From assembly GCF_030811555.1 (NCBI RefSeq), contig NZ_JAUSQZ010000001.1, forward strand, positions 7,313,241-7,377,240: a stretch of DNA of 64,000 nucleotides, written 5' to 3'. A program made the position numbers and the translations under genes. Each line of letters starts with the position of its first letter. Positions within the stretch are counted from its first letter, which is position 1. Below the pieces are notes generated by a model. It searched no databases. It was not told where the DNA came from and saw nothing but the letters and a program-made list of their open reading frames with translations. This document shows, one piece after another, positions 51,618-60,906 of the stretch. The stretch comes from Kineosporia succinea (GTDB lineage Bacteria; Actinomycetota; Actinomycetes; Actinomycetales; Kineosporiaceae).

Positions 51618-53879
51618 TCAGGGCTGCCGGGGCAGGTCCGCGTTGTCGGCCGAGCGCGGCTGTTCCGGCAGGAACCCGACGCCGCCGGCGGGCGGGCCGA
51701 GGCGGTGCAGCAGGGCCTCGCCCTCGATGTCGAGGTTGGGCAGGGCGCGGTCGAGGGGGCCGGGCAGCCACCACATCGTCGTGCCGACGATGGCCATGAC
51801 GGCCGGGACGATGAGCATGCGCACGAGGAACGCGTCGGCGATCACGCCGACGGCGAGCGCGAAGCCGATGGTCTTGATCATCACGGCGTCGCCGAGCGCG
51901 AAGCCGGCGAAGACGCCGAACATGATGACGGCGGCGGCGGTGACGACCCGGGCGCTGTGGGCGAATCCGTCGATGACGGCCTGGCGGGCCGGCGTGCCGT
52001 GCACGTGGGCCTCGCGCATGCGGGTGACCAGGAAGACCTCGTAGTCCATGGCCAGGCCGAACAGCACGCCGGTGAGCAGCAGCGGGAGGATGAACGCGAC
52101 CGGGGTGGTGACGTCGAGGCCGATCAGGTGGTTGAGCCAGCCCCACTGGAACACCGCGACGGTGGAGCCGAGGGCCACGCCGACGGAGAGCAGGAAGCCG
52201 AGCGCGGCCTTGAGCGGCACCAGGATCGAGCGGAACACCAGGATCAGCAGCACGAAGGCCAGACCCACGACGACGACCAGGTAGAGCGGGAAGACGTCGG
52301 TGAGTTTCTGTGAGATGTCGACGCCGACGGCGGTCTGGCCGGTGACGAGGGCCCGGGCGCCGGTGTCGGCCGGCAGGGAGGCGAGGTCGTCGCGGATGGT
52401 GTCGACGAGGTTCTTGGTGGCGGCGTCCGAGGGTCCGCTCTCCGGGATCACGGTGACGGTCGCGAAGTGCACGGCCTCGAGCTGGGCCGCGAAGGCCGCC
52501 CGGGCCTTGGTCGTCGTGCTGGTGACGGGCGGGACCACGGCGGCCACGTCGTCCTCGATGCCGGAGAGCCGGCTGACCACCGTGGCGACGGCCGCGGCGC
52601 CGTCGGAGGCGTCGAGCGTGTCGACGACGACGATCAGCGGGCCGTTGGCCCCCGGGCCGAAGTTGTCGGAGATCAGGTCGTAGGCGACGCGGTTGTCGCT
52701 GCCGGACGGGGCGGTCGCGTCGTCGGGGATGGCGAGTTCCATCTGGAGCACCGGGATCGAGATCACCGCGGCCACGGCGACGCCCGCGACCAGGGCCGGG
52801 ATCCGGAACCGGCTCACCGCCTCGACCCAGCGCAGACCGTTGGTGCGCACCGAGGCGTCCTCCACGTCCCTCTGCTTGAGGCCCCTGATGCTGCCGCTGA
52901 GCACCCGGCGGCCGGCCAGGCCGAGCAGCGCGGGCAGCAGGGTGAGGGCGATGAGAACGGCCACGGCGACCATGCCGGCGCCGCCCAGGCCCATCTGGGT
53001 GAGGAAGCCGATGCCGGTGACGCTGAGGCCGGCCAGCGCGATGATCACCGTGAGACCGGCGAAAATGACCGCGGAACCGGCGGTTCCGACGGCGGCTCCG
53101 GCCGCGTCCTCCAGTGGACGCCCCTGCCGGACCTCGTGCTGGTAGCGGGACATGATGAACAGGGCGTAGTCGATGCCGACGGCCAGGCCCAGCATCGAGC
53201 CGAGAGCCGGTGTGGTGGAACTCAGTTCGACGAATCCGGTGAGGGTGGTGATGCCGGCGGCACCGATCCCGACGCCGACGATCGCGGTGAGGAGGGGCAT
53301 CCCGGCGGCGACCAGGGAGCCGAAGGTGACGGCCAGCACCACGAGAGCGACGGCGACACCGATGATCTCGGCGGTGGGCGGTTCGGTCTCGGCGGCCAGG
53401 GCGTCACCACCGATCGCGGCGGTGAGACCGGCCTGCCGCAGGGTGGTTCGCGCGTTCTCGAGGGCCGATCTGTCGGCTTCGGTGAGGTCGACCGCGGACT
53501 TGCTGTACGTGATGGTGACGTACCCGACGCGTCCGTTCCCGGAGACCGTGGCCGCGCCGGTGCTCTGCACGTGGTCGGTCTTCGCCGCTGCGAGCGCCCG
53601 CGTGATGACCGCCTGGCTGCCGTCGATCGTCGTGCCCGGCGGCGCCTGGATCACCAGCCGGGCGGTGGCGCCGTCGGGTGAGGCACCGGGGCTGCGCTCC
53701 TCGATGAGGGAGAAGGCGTCGGTGCTCTCCATGCCGTCGAGGGTGAAGTTGTCGTTGGTCTGCCCGGACAGGGTGGCGGCGCCCGCGCCCATGGCGACGA
53801 GGATGAGCAGCCACAGGCCGGCGACCGTCTTGCGGTGCACGAACGACCAGCGGCCGAGGCGGAAGAGGTGCCATGCCAT
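51618..53879 (-). CDS. MMPL family (RND-like) transporter
   Basis: 753 residues, about twelve membrane helices in two repeats. The N-terminus MAWHLFRLGRWSFVHRKTVA leads into the first helix and a large external loop starting NDNFTLDGMESTDAFSLIEE. Repeat signatures are VGIDYALFIMSRYQHEVRQG and LAMDYEVFLVTRMREAHVHG. MMPL proteins move lipids or drugs out using the proton gradient. The C-terminus ends in a Gly/Pro region. AAAGG precedes the ATG. It is convergent with the aromatic operon and not part of it. Confidence 0.93.
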   Translation of the reverse strand: MAWHLFRLGRWSFVHRKTVAGLWLLILVAMGAGAATLSGQTNDNFTLDGMESTDAFSLIEERSPGASPDGATARLVIQAPPGTTIDGSQAVITRALAAAKTDHVQSTGAATVSGNGRVGYVTITYSKSAVDLTEADRSALENARTTLRQAGLTAAIGGDALAAETEPPTAEIIGVAVALVVLAVTFGSLVAAGMPLLTAIVGVGIGAAGITTLTGFVELSSTTPALGSMLGLAVGIDYALFIMSRYQHEVRQGRPLEDAAGAAVGTAGSAVIFAGLTVIIALAGLSVTGIGFLTQMGLGGAGMVAVAVLIALTLLPALLGLAGRRVLSGSIRGLKQRDVEDASVRTNGLRWVEAVSRFRIPALVAGVAVAAVISIPVLQMELAIPDDATAPSGSDNRVAYDLISDNFGPGANGPLIVVVDTLDASDGAAAVATVVSRLSGIEDDVAAVVPPVTSTTTKARAAFAAQLEAVHFATVTVIPESGPSDAATKNLVDTIRDDLASLPADTGARALVTGQTAVGVDISQKLTDVFPLYLVVVVGLAFVLLILVFRSILVPLKAALGFLLSVGVALGSTVAVFQWGWLNHLIGLDVTTPVAFILPLLLTGVLFGLAMDYEVFLVTRMREAHVHGTPARQAVIDGFAHSARVVTAAAVIMFGVFAGFALGDAVMIKTIGFALAVGVIADAFLVRMLIVPAVMAIVGTTMWWLPGPLDRALPNLDIEGEALLHRLGPPAGGVGFLPEQPRSADNADLPRQP

Positions 53880-53931
53880 AGCTGTACCTTTCGGCGGAGG
53901 CCAGGGTCTTCGGCACGACCGGCGGGTAGGT

Positions 53932-55584
53932 TCAGGCGCTGATCCGGTTCCGTCCCCGTGACTTGGCGATGTACAGCTGACGGTCGGCCCGGGCCAGCAG
54001 GTCGTCGGCGGTGTCACCCGGCCGGCGGGTGGTCAGGCCCGCGCTCAGGGTGATGCCGCGGCCGGGGGTGATGTCGTTCCAGTCGTGCTGCTCCACCGCC
54101 AGCCGCAGCTCTTCGACCAGCGGGGCGGCCTGGTGGGTGAGCAGCACCAGGAGCAGTTCCTCGCCGCCGAAGCGGGCGGCGAACGAGCCGTCGTCGGGGG
54201 CCGCGGCCTCGAGCATGCGGGCGATCTGCTGGAGCACGCGGTCGCCGGCCTCGTGCGAGAACCGGTCGTTGACGGACTTGAAGTGGTCGAGGTCGAGCAG
54301 GGCGAGGGTGATCTCGGTGTCGTCGTCATGGAGGAGCTCGGACAGGCGCTCGGTGACGTAGAGGCGGTTGCGCAGCCCGGTGAGCGGGTCGCGGCGGGCC
54401 TCCTCGCGGTAGCGGGCGGCCTCCTCGCGGGCGGTCTGGGTCTCGTAGAGCGCCTGGCGGATCTGGGCCTGGGCCTCGCGCTGGCTCGAGCGCAGCTGCT
54501 GGTCGGCCTCGACGTAGGCGCTGAGCAGCTCGAACGCGGCCCGGTGGTCGCCCAGCGCGGCGCTGAGTTCGGCCTGCTCGCGCAGGATCTCGTTCTTGAC
54601 GCGGGTGTAGCCCTCCTCGATGCAGGCCCGGCGGGCCTGGGCCAGGGTGTCGGCGGCCCGGCGCAGATGTCCCTGGGCGCGCTGGGTGACGGCGACGGTG
54701 AGCAGGTAGTAGGGACGCACGTCGGCGGACTTGAACGGCATGGTGCCGAGCACGGCGACGGCCTGGAGCGCGACCTCGGCCGCGCGGGGCAGGTCGCCGG
54801 CCATCAGGTGGATGCGGGCCACCGTGTCGAGGGAGGCGGCGTCAAGCGGGTGCCCGTAGCGCGCACTCAGGTCGTGCAGGATCTTCACGCTGGCCAGGGC
54901 GTCGTCGGTCTTGCCGTTGAGCAGGGCGTTGTAGGCCCGGTTGTTGGCGACCATCAGGTGCAGCCGGGCGTCGCCCCGGGCCACCTCCTCGGCGCGGGAG
55001 TACCAGAGCATCGCGTCGCTCCAGGACCCCAGGTCGGAGACCAGGTCGGCGGCCTTGTTCAGCACGCGGGCGCGCAGGCGTGGGGGCACGTCGTCGGTGA
55101 AGGCGCCGATGGCATCCATCACGTGCTGCAGCGACGTGGCCTCGTCGCCCAGGTCGTTGTAGACGAAACCGGTGAGCAGACAGGCACGGACGAGGTGCTC
55201 ACCGGTGAGCGGAGCGGCCAGGTCGGTGGCGCGGCTGATGAGGGCGACGGCGGTGGTGAGCTCGCCGGTGCGCTGGTGCGACTCGGCGCGCACGAGGAGG
55301 GCACCGGCAACGATGTCCCGGGCGCCGAGGGTGTGGGCGCGCTGCTCGAGCTCGGCGGCGCGGGTGCGGGCCTGGGTGGGTTCGGAGGAGACCAGGTCGT
55401 TGAGTTCGGCGAGTTCGGCGAGTTCGGCGCGGAGGTCGGGCTGGGCCGGCTCCCCGGGGTTCGGTGCGCCGGGGTTCGGTGCGCCGGGGTTCGGTGCGCC
55501 GGGGATCGCTTCGCCGGGGCGGATGGGGTGGCGGCGGGACGGGAGGGCGGGCACGGTCGTGCCGGATCGCCTCGCCTGGTCCAT
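53932..55584 (-). CDS. TPR-GGDEF diguanylate cyclase
   Basis: 550 residues. A Pro/Ala/Asn-rich N-terminus (PGAPNPG repeats) precedes about seven TPR-like helices (residues 60-370, for example ALLVRAESHQRTGELTTAVA and MLWYSRAEEVARGDARLHLM). A coiled segment (QREAQAQIRQALYETQTARE) follows. The C-terminal GGDEF domain is RDPLTGLRNRLYVTERLSEL, DLDHFKSVNDRFSHEAGD and FAARFGGEELLLVLL (GGEEL, a functional variant). It makes c-di-GMP in the cytosol. No membrane segment is present. MDQARRS (55584) is chosen as start because GGAG precedes it. Confidence 0.88.
   Translation of the reverse strand: MDQARRSGTTVPALPSRRHPIRPGEAIPGAPNPGAPNPGAPNPGEPAQPDLRAELAELAELNDLVSSEPTQARTRAAELEQRAHTLGARDIVAGALLVRAESHQRTGELTTAVALISRATDLAAPLTGEHLVRACLLTGFVYNDLGDEATSLQHVMDAIGAFTDDVPPRLRARVLNKAADLVSDLGSWSDAMLWYSRAEEVARGDARLHLMVANNRAYNALLNGKTDDALASVKILHDLSARYGHPLDAASLDTVARIHLMAGDLPRAAEVALQAVAVLGTMPFKSADVRPYYLLTVAVTQRAQGHLRRAADTLAQARRACIEEGYTRVKNEILREQAELSAALGDHRAAFELLSAYVEADQQLRSSQREAQAQIRQALYETQTAREEAARYREEARRDPLTGLRNRLYVTERLSELLHDDDTEITLALLDLDHFKSVNDRFSHEAGDRVLQQIARMLEAAAPDDGSFAARFGGEELLLVLLTHQAAPLVEELRLAVEQHDWNDITPGRGITLSAGLTTRRPGDTADDLLARADRQLYIAKSRGRNRISA
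55456..55515 (-). repeat. 15-bp in-frame repeat encoding PGAPN
   Basis: Three exact 15-bp units (GGGGTTCGGTGCGCC on the plus strand, 55456-55500) and a fourth altered one. It encodes a short proline-rich linker at the N-terminus of the TPR-GGDEF protein. Confidence 0.9.
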
Positions 55585-55781
55585 CGTCACCGGAGCTCTC
55601 CCGACATTCCCGCCTTCGCCACCGTTGCCTAGCCTTGCAGCTGAGCAACCCCTCTGGGTAGCGATCGCGTTCAATTGTCACGGATGTGCAGCATGGAGTG
55701 ACAGGCGTATTCGGGGGACGGACGGTCGTGCTGTGGGACCGGTGCCGCGCCGACCCGGCCCTTTACCCGTAGCCTTCTCCG

Positions 55782-56282
55782 GTGAGCGAGTCCCAGCCTC
55801 AACTGATCCGTCTCCGTCTGCCCGGCCAGTCCGGCTTCGTCTATCTTCTGCGGCACCACGGCCGCGGCGCCGAGGGGTATCCGGGCGCCGACCAGCTGGA
55901 GACGTCCGAGGGCAAACTCCTCGGCGCCGACAGCCCCGGCCTCCTGCTGCACCAGGCCGGCCTGCCCGACCGTCCCCAGGTACACATGCTGATCATCGAC
56001 CTGCGGCGGGCCCGGCGGGGTCTGACCCGGCCGAGCGACCGGTGGTCCAACCAGGTCCGGGCCGACCTGAAGCAGGCCGACGACCTGTTCTACGACGCCG
56101 CGGCGTCTCTGGCCGACCAGGGCATGGCCGACGCGACGAGCGGCGACACCCCGTTTCACCGCACGTACCAGTATCTCTGGGGCAACGACGTGAAGCTGCT
56201 GCCCCCGGCCGAACGGGTGCGGCTGTGGGACAACCACCTGCAGTGGCTGTTGACCAGCCTGCGGGTGTTCCACCGACACTAG
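55782..56282 (+). CDS. Hypothetical protein, 166 aa
   Basis: GTG start at 55782, 6 nt after TAGCCT, so probably leaderless. The protein is soluble and Arg/Leu/Asp-rich (IRLRLPGQSGFVYLLRHHGR, then QVHMLIIDLRRARRGLTRPS and LWDNHLQWLLTSLRVFHRH). No cysteines or membrane segments. No family is recognised. A strong shared hairpin at 56300-56334 ends the transcript. Codon use agrees with neighbouring genes. Confidence 0.7.
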   Translation: MSESQPQLIRLRLPGQSGFVYLLRHHGRGAEGYPGADQLETSEGKLLGADSPGLLLHQAGLPDRPQVHMLIIDLRRARRGLTRPSDRWSNQVRADLKQADDLFYDAAASLADQGMADATSGDTPFHRTYQYLWGNDVKLLPPAERVRLWDNHLQWLLTSLRVFHRH

Positions 56283-56299
56283 GTCTGACCCTGTCCGAA

Positions 56300-56334
56300 A
56301 GTGCCACCCCCGGAACGGTTCCGGGGGTGGCACT
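56300..56334. terminator. Bidirectional 17-bp hairpin
   Basis: Perfect arms AGTGCCACCCCCGGAAC and its complement with a one-base centre (in practice a 15-bp stem with a 5-nt loop), between convergent genes at 56282 and 56348. Confidence 0.88.
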
Positions 56335-56347
56335 CCACGTCCGGGAC

Positions 56348-58081
56348 CTAGCTGATCTTGACCGACACGACCTTCTGGTAGCCGTTGACGGAGGAGTTCA
56401 GCCGGACCCTGGTGGTGCTGCTGCGTGTGGCGCCCTTGCTGCTCGACACGTCGATCCGGCTGACCAGCGTGTCGTTCGGGGGCGTGCTGCGCAGCTGGGC
56501 CAGCAGCGAGGTCAGGGAGTTCGGCTCCTTCGCGCCGGGCAGGACGCTCGACGCGTCACCGACCGACAGGCTGCCGCTCCAGCCCTTGCTCTTCTTCGGC
56601 ACCGCGACCGTCAGCGGCACCGTGACCTTCTTGCTGGAGTCGCGGTAAACGGACAGCGTCGCGCGCAGCGGGAGCTTCGCACCCGACCTGACCTTCTGGG
56701 TGCCCTTGAGCGCCACCCACCGACCGCTCTTCCTCGTCTCCACCTTCGTGACCCGGTAGGGCTTGTAGGTGGAGGTCACCGTGCCCCTGATCGTGATCCC
56801 GGTGATGTCGACGGTCTCGTACTCCTGCTCGACCAGCGGCACGAGCGTTCCGTAGAGGCTGTCGGCCGCCGCGAAGCCGATGTCCGTGGCGTCGGCGTAG
56901 GTCTCGCTGCGGCTCAGCGAGAACTTCTTGCCGCCGTCACGGGTGCCGGTGATCGTGTACGTCAGCGAGGCCGTGCCGCCGCTCTGCGCGCCGTTGGCCT
57001 TGATGATCGCGCCCATCAGGTGGGTGGCCGCGACGTCACCGGCGACGGGCTGGTAGACGCCCACGGTCTTGCCGGTGAAGGTCTTGCTGCCCTTCTTCAG
57101 TGACGTGGTGATCGGGTAGGTGTGCCGGGGCGTGGTGCCCAGGGTGCTCCGCAGCCCGATCGTGCCGTCGTGCGTGACCGTGCCGACCACACCGCCCGGG
57201 TTACCGACCTTGAACGGGCCGTCGTTGGGGTCGGCCTGCACGTAGACCGCCGTGGCCGGGTGCACGCTGTACTCGGCCTTGCCCACATTGTTGAACGGGT
57301 GCCCGAACGCCACCGCCGTCGTGCCGCACACGTACGTGGTGGTGCCCAGGCCGACGGCCGAGACGTCGCCGTACGACAGCGCGGCGGCGTAGTTCGAGCC
57401 GGCGAAGATCTCCCCCGGCGTCGACTTCGCACGGGCGCTGATGCGCGCCGTGCTGCGGTGCACCGTGGCGCCGCTGGCCTTCGTGATCTCCGACAGGAAG
57501 CGCCCGCCGTTCTTCTGCGCCGCCCCGGTGACGGTGACCGGCACCGGCAGCCGCTCGAAGCCCCTGGCCGCCACCTTCACCGAGACCTCACCGGTCCGGG
57601 CGATGCGCGCGGCCCTCGCCGAGGAGACGGCCACCTTCGGGGTGCCCGCCGTGCCGCCCCGCAGGGCCAGCAGGTCGGCGGCCGGGGTGATGCCGGCGAT
57701 CTTCGACGACGCGGCCAGGCCGTAGGAGACTGACCCGATGAGCTTGCCGTCGGAGGTGTAGACCGGCGACCCGGACATGCCCGCCCACACGCCGCCCGCG
57801 CGCTCGAGTGCGGGCGAGTCGACCTCGGCCATGATCATGTCGACGCCGGGCGCGATGCCGTCGGTGACCCGGCCCAGCACCTCGGCCGTGAATTCCTCGG
57901 CCTGCGTGCCTCTCTCGACCGTGTAGCCGGTGCCCTTCAGCCCGTCGACCACCTGCGCGGTGGGCAGGGCCGTCGGGCAGTTCTTCGCCGCGGCGAAGGA
58001 CGACGTCGCCGGTAGCGCGACGAGCATCCCGGAGACCGCCACCGCGGTGATCAGACCGCCGGCCGCGCGAGATCTGTTCAT
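56348..58081 (-). CDS. Secreted S55 (SpoIVB-like) serine peptidase family protein
   Basis: 577 residues with a signal peptide (MNRSRAAGGLITAVAVSGML, cut near SFAAAKN). The S55 signature is complete: catalytic-type Ser in GVWAGMSGSPVYTSDGKLIG and His in TTAVAFGHPFNNVGKAEYSV. The C-terminal half (SYSYNGRVT-like folds ending in VNGYQKVVSVKIS) is beta-rich and of unknown family. Such proteins in actinobacteria are exported and resemble the sporulation signalling protease SpoIVB. The ATG has GGGGGCAT upstream (AGGGGG). Confidence 0.88.
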   Translation of the reverse strand: MNRSRAAGGLITAVAVSGMLVALPATSSFAAAKNCPTALPTAQVVDGLKGTGYTVERGTQAEEFTAEVLGRVTDGIAPGVDMIMAEVDSPALERAGGVWAGMSGSPVYTSDGKLIGSVSYGLAASSKIAGITPAADLLALRGGTAGTPKVAVSSARAARIARTGEVSVKVAARGFERLPVPVTVTGAAQKNGGRFLSEITKASGATVHRSTARISARAKSTPGEIFAGSNYAAALSYGDVSAVGLGTTTYVCGTTAVAFGHPFNNVGKAEYSVHPATAVYVQADPNDGPFKVGNPGGVVGTVTHDGTIGLRSTLGTTPRHTYPITTSLKKGSKTFTGKTVGVYQPVAGDVAATHLMGAIIKANGAQSGGTASLTYTITGTRDGGKKFSLSRSETYADATDIGFAAADSLYGTLVPLVEQEYETVDITGITIRGTVTSTYKPYRVTKVETRKSGRWVALKGTQKVRSGAKLPLRATLSVYRDSSKKVTVPLTVAVPKKSKGWSGSLSVGDASSVLPGAKEPNSLTSLLAQLRSTPPNDTLVSRIDVSSSKGATRSSTTRVRLNSSVNGYQKVVSVKIS

Positions 58082-58426
58082 AATGCCCCCTGCTGTTCGA
58101 GAACCGCTGCGCCCCGGTAATTCAGGCGCGATCTCGACGGTAGGCGCCCACCCCGTCCCCCATGCGCCGTTTCGTCATTATTACGCCTTTGGTCGCACCT
58201 GCGGACCGTCCGCGAGGATGACTGCCGCCCGAGAGGTCCACCCCAGGGGGGTTGCCCTGCCCTTCATCAGGGTGTATTCGTGGCCGCCCCAGCATCTTTG
58301 GGCAGGTTTCACGGGTGGACGCGCGGACGGCGGCCGCCGTCGCCCCGGCCCGGGTACGTGGAGACGACCGCTCACGTCACACCGCCGGGCGGAGAGTCCG
58401 CGGTCAAGATTGTCGGTGGGGGCCGC
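58082..58426. other. 345-bp region between divergent genes
   Basis: Divergent promoter region of the S55 peptidase and of the small ORF/ligase pair. No gene is supported. It contains TATT/ATTATTACGCC-type AT-rich bits near 58160-58200 but no obvious consensus promoter. Confidence 0.5.
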
Positions 58427-58432
58427 TAGGTT
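58427..58432 (+). promoter_or_regulatory. -10 box of the ligA leader ORF
   Basis: TAGGTT ending 7 nt before the ATG at 58440. This fits a leaderless start of the transcript that continues into ligA. The -35 is weak. Confidence 0.45.
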
Positions 58433-58439
58433 CGCGGGC

Positions 58440-58517
58440 ATGGATCATGAACCCCGTCTCGGTGCTGTGGCCGTCGCCCGTCCCGGCGTTCTTCTCAACG
58501 GCAGGAGCCCTCGATGA
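58440..58517 (+). CDS. 25-aa leader ORF overlapping the ligA start
   Basis: Peptide begins MDHEPRLGAVAVARPGVLL and ends NGRSPR. Its ATG follows TAGGTT by 7 nt (leaderless) and its TGA overlaps the ligA ATG as ATGA, in a different frame. ligA has its own RBS (CAGGAG), which lies inside this ORF. The ORF may couple or modulate ligase translation. No known peptide family. Confidence 0.45.
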   Translation: MDHEPRLGAVAVARPGVLLNGRSPR

Positions 58518-60751
58518 GCCAGACGATCGCGGGGCGCACGCTGTCCCGGCCGGACTACGAGCAGGCGGTCGCGACCGCCCGGGCGGCGTCGACCCAGTAC
58601 TACGGCACCGGTGAGGCGGCCGACGCGGTGGCCGACGAGTCGGCCGAGGTCACGGTTCTCGACGACGCCACCTACGACCAGCTGGTGCGCGACATCGCGG
58701 TCACCGAGGCCGAGCACCCCGAGTGGCAGGTGCAGGCCTCCCCCACGCAGGTGGTCGGCGGGGACGCCGGCGACGTCGAGCACTCCGCGCCGATGCTGAG
58801 TCTCGACAACGTGTTCTCCGCGGCCGAGCTCGCCGACTGGCACGCCGGGCTGAGCAAGCGCCTGGGCCGCGGTCCGCGCTACGTGGCCGAGCCCAAGCTC
58901 GACGGGCTGGCCCTGGCCGCGCGCTACCGGCAGGGCGCGCTGGTGCAGCTGATCACCCGGGGCGACGGCGTGCACGGCGAAGACGTCACCTTCGCGGCGG
59001 CGGCCATCTCCGGCCTGCCCGCGCAGCTCTCGCGGCCGCTCACGCTCGAGGTGCGCGGCGAGGTGATGCTGACCGACGAGCAGTTCGCCGCCGCCAACGA
59101 GCTGCGCCTGGCCAACGCCGACCGGCCGTTCGTCAACCCGCGCAACGGCGTGGCCGGGGCCCTGCGCGGCTCGAAAGACCGCACCTACGTCATCCCCATG
59201 ACGTTCTTCGCCTACCAGGTGCTCGCCCTGCCCGAGACCTACCCGGGCGAGCGGCCCGACGAGTCGCTCGGCTACTCGGCCGCCATCGAGCTGCTCGGTG
59301 AGCTGGGCGTCTCCACCGCCGCCACCTCCCCGGCCCGCATCGCGGTGGCCGACACGATCGAGGCCGTGCAGGAGTACATCGACGAGCTGCTCGCCCGTCG
59401 CGCCGACCTCGGGTTCGGCATCGACGGCGCGGTCGTCAAGGCCGACTCCCCCGCCGACCGCGCGCAGGCCGGCTCGTCGTCGCGGGCGCCGCGCTGGGGC
59501 ATCGCGTTCAAGTTCCCCGCCGACTCGCGCCTCACCACGCTCGAGGAGGTCATCTGGCAGGTCGGCCGCACCGGGGTGATCACGCCCCGGGCTCGCGTGA
59601 AGCCGGTCTTCGTGGGCGGCACCACCGTCACCTACGCCACGCTGCACAACCCCAACGACCTGGCCCGTCAGGGCCTCATGCTCGGCGACACGGTGATGGT
59701 TCTGCGCGCCGGAGAGGTGATTCCGCGCATCGAGGGCGCCGTGGTCTCGGCCCGCACCGGCAGCGAGACGCCGATCGAGGCGCCCGAGGTCTGCCCGAAC
59801 TGCGGCGGCGAGATCGACCGTTCGCAAGAGCGCTGGCGTTGCCGGCGGGGCCGCACCTGCGCCCTGCCGCAGGCGGTGCGCTACGCGGTGGCCCGCGACT
59901 GCTGGGACATCGAGTCCGTCGGCGAGAAGCTGGTGCGCCAGCTGGTCGACACCGGCCTGGTCACCGACGTGGCCGACGTCTTCGCCCTGACGCAAGAGCA
60001 GCTGCTCGAGCTCGACCGCATGGGCCGGACGAGCGCGGCGAAGGTGCTGGGCGAGATCGAGAAGGCCAAGTCGCAGCCGCTGGCGCGCACACTCACCGCG
60101 CTCGGCGTGCGGGGCACGGGCCGCTCGATGAGCCGGCGCATCGCCCGCTGGTTCGGCTCGATGGACGACATCCAGGCCGCCGACGCCGCAGCCCTCGAGG
60201 AGGTCGACGGCATCGGGCCGGAGAAGGCCCCGGTGATCGTGGAAGAGCTGATCGAGCTCGCCCCGGTGATCGAGAAGCTGCGCCGGGCCGGGGTTTCCAT
60301 GGCCGAGCCCGGGGTGCCGGGGCGGGTCGTGGCCGCCGAGCGCGCGGCCGCCGCCGAACGGGCGGCCGAGCGCGCCGCTGCCGCTGCCGCTGGCGACGCG
60401 GAGGCCGATGCTGATGGTGCGGCGGCCACGGCGGTGGGAGCAGTAGATGACGAGGCCGACGCAACGCTGGCCGCGCTGCTCGCCGACCAGCCGCTGACCG
60501 CCGCGAACGGCAAGCCGATGAGCGTGGTCGTGACCGGCAAGATGACCGGCCCGCTCGCGGCGCTGTCGCGCAACGAGATGAACGAGCTGATCGAGCGGGC
60601 GGGCGGCAAGTCCAGTGGCTCGGTGTCCAAGACCACGAGCCTGCTGGTTGCGGCCGAAGGGGGCTCCAGCAAGTACAAGAAGGCCCAGGACCTGGGCATC
60701 ACCATCGAGACCCCGGAGCAGTTCGCCGAACGTCTGAAGAGTCTCCTGTAA
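58514..60751 (+). CDS. ligA: NAD-dependent DNA ligase LigA
   Basis: 745 residues, longer than the usual 670-700. The adenylation Lys128 is in YVAEPKLDGLALAARYRQGA, with TRGDGVHGEDVT, LEVRGEVMLTDEQF, NPRNGVAGALRGS and AFKFPADSRLTT following. The zinc finger has Cys427, Cys430, Cys443, Cys449, the helix-hairpin-helix part follows, and a BRCT domain closes the protein (MSVVVTGKMTGPLAAL, SGSVSKTTSLLVAAE). The N-terminal Ia region has about 18 extra residues (GEAADAVADESAEVTV), and an Ala/Glu-rich linker precedes BRCT. It seals nicks with NAD+. It may be a second, divergent ligA copy. Confidence 0.95.
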   Translation: MSQTIAGRTLSRPDYEQAVATARAASTQYYGTGEAADAVADESAEVTVLDDATYDQLVRDIAVTEAEHPEWQVQASPTQVVGGDAGDVEHSAPMLSLDNVFSAAELADWHAGLSKRLGRGPRYVAEPKLDGLALAARYRQGALVQLITRGDGVHGEDVTFAAAAISGLPAQLSRPLTLEVRGEVMLTDEQFAAANELRLANADRPFVNPRNGVAGALRGSKDRTYVIPMTFFAYQVLALPETYPGERPDESLGYSAAIELLGELGVSTAATSPARIAVADTIEAVQEYIDELLARRADLGFGIDGAVVKADSPADRAQAGSSSRAPRWGIAFKFPADSRLTTLEEVIWQVGRTGVITPRARVKPVFVGGTTVTYATLHNPNDLARQGLMLGDTVMVLRAGEVIPRIEGAVVSARTGSETPIEAPEVCPNCGGEIDRSQERWRCRRGRTCALPQAVRYAVARDCWDIESVGEKLVRQLVDTGLVTDVADVFALTQEQLLELDRMGRTSAAKVLGEIEKAKSQPLARTLTALGVRGTGRSMSRRIARWFGSMDDIQAADAAALEEVDGIGPEKAPVIVEELIELAPVIEKLRRAGVSMAEPGVPGRVVAAERAAAAERAAERAAAAAAGDAEADADGAAATAVGAVDDEADATLAALLADQPLTAANGKPMSVVVTGKMTGPLAALSRNEMNELIERAGGKSSGSVSKTTSLLVAAEGGSSKYKKAQDLGITIETPEQFAERLKSLL

Positions 60752-60773
60752 CGCTCGCCGCCACCGGTCACGC

Positions 60774-60906
60774 GGGCACCGGGCACCGGGCACCGGGCAC
60801 CGGGCACCGGGCACCGGGCACCGGGCACCGGGCACCGGGCACCGGGCACCGGGCACCGGGCACCGGGCACCGGGCACCGGGCACCGGGCACCGGGCACCG
60901 GGCACC
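60774..60906. repeat. Heptanucleotide repeat GGGCACC, 19 perfect copies
   Basis: Nineteen consecutive exact units starting 23 bp after the ligA stop. The unit is not a multiple of three and no gene crosses it. Confidence 0.97.

Noticed and set aside
57930-58514. Long open frame ending at ligA as an N-terminal extension gene
   Set aside because: Most of it is antisense to the S55 gene or in its promoter; only the last 25 codons have a plausible start, which is reported separately.
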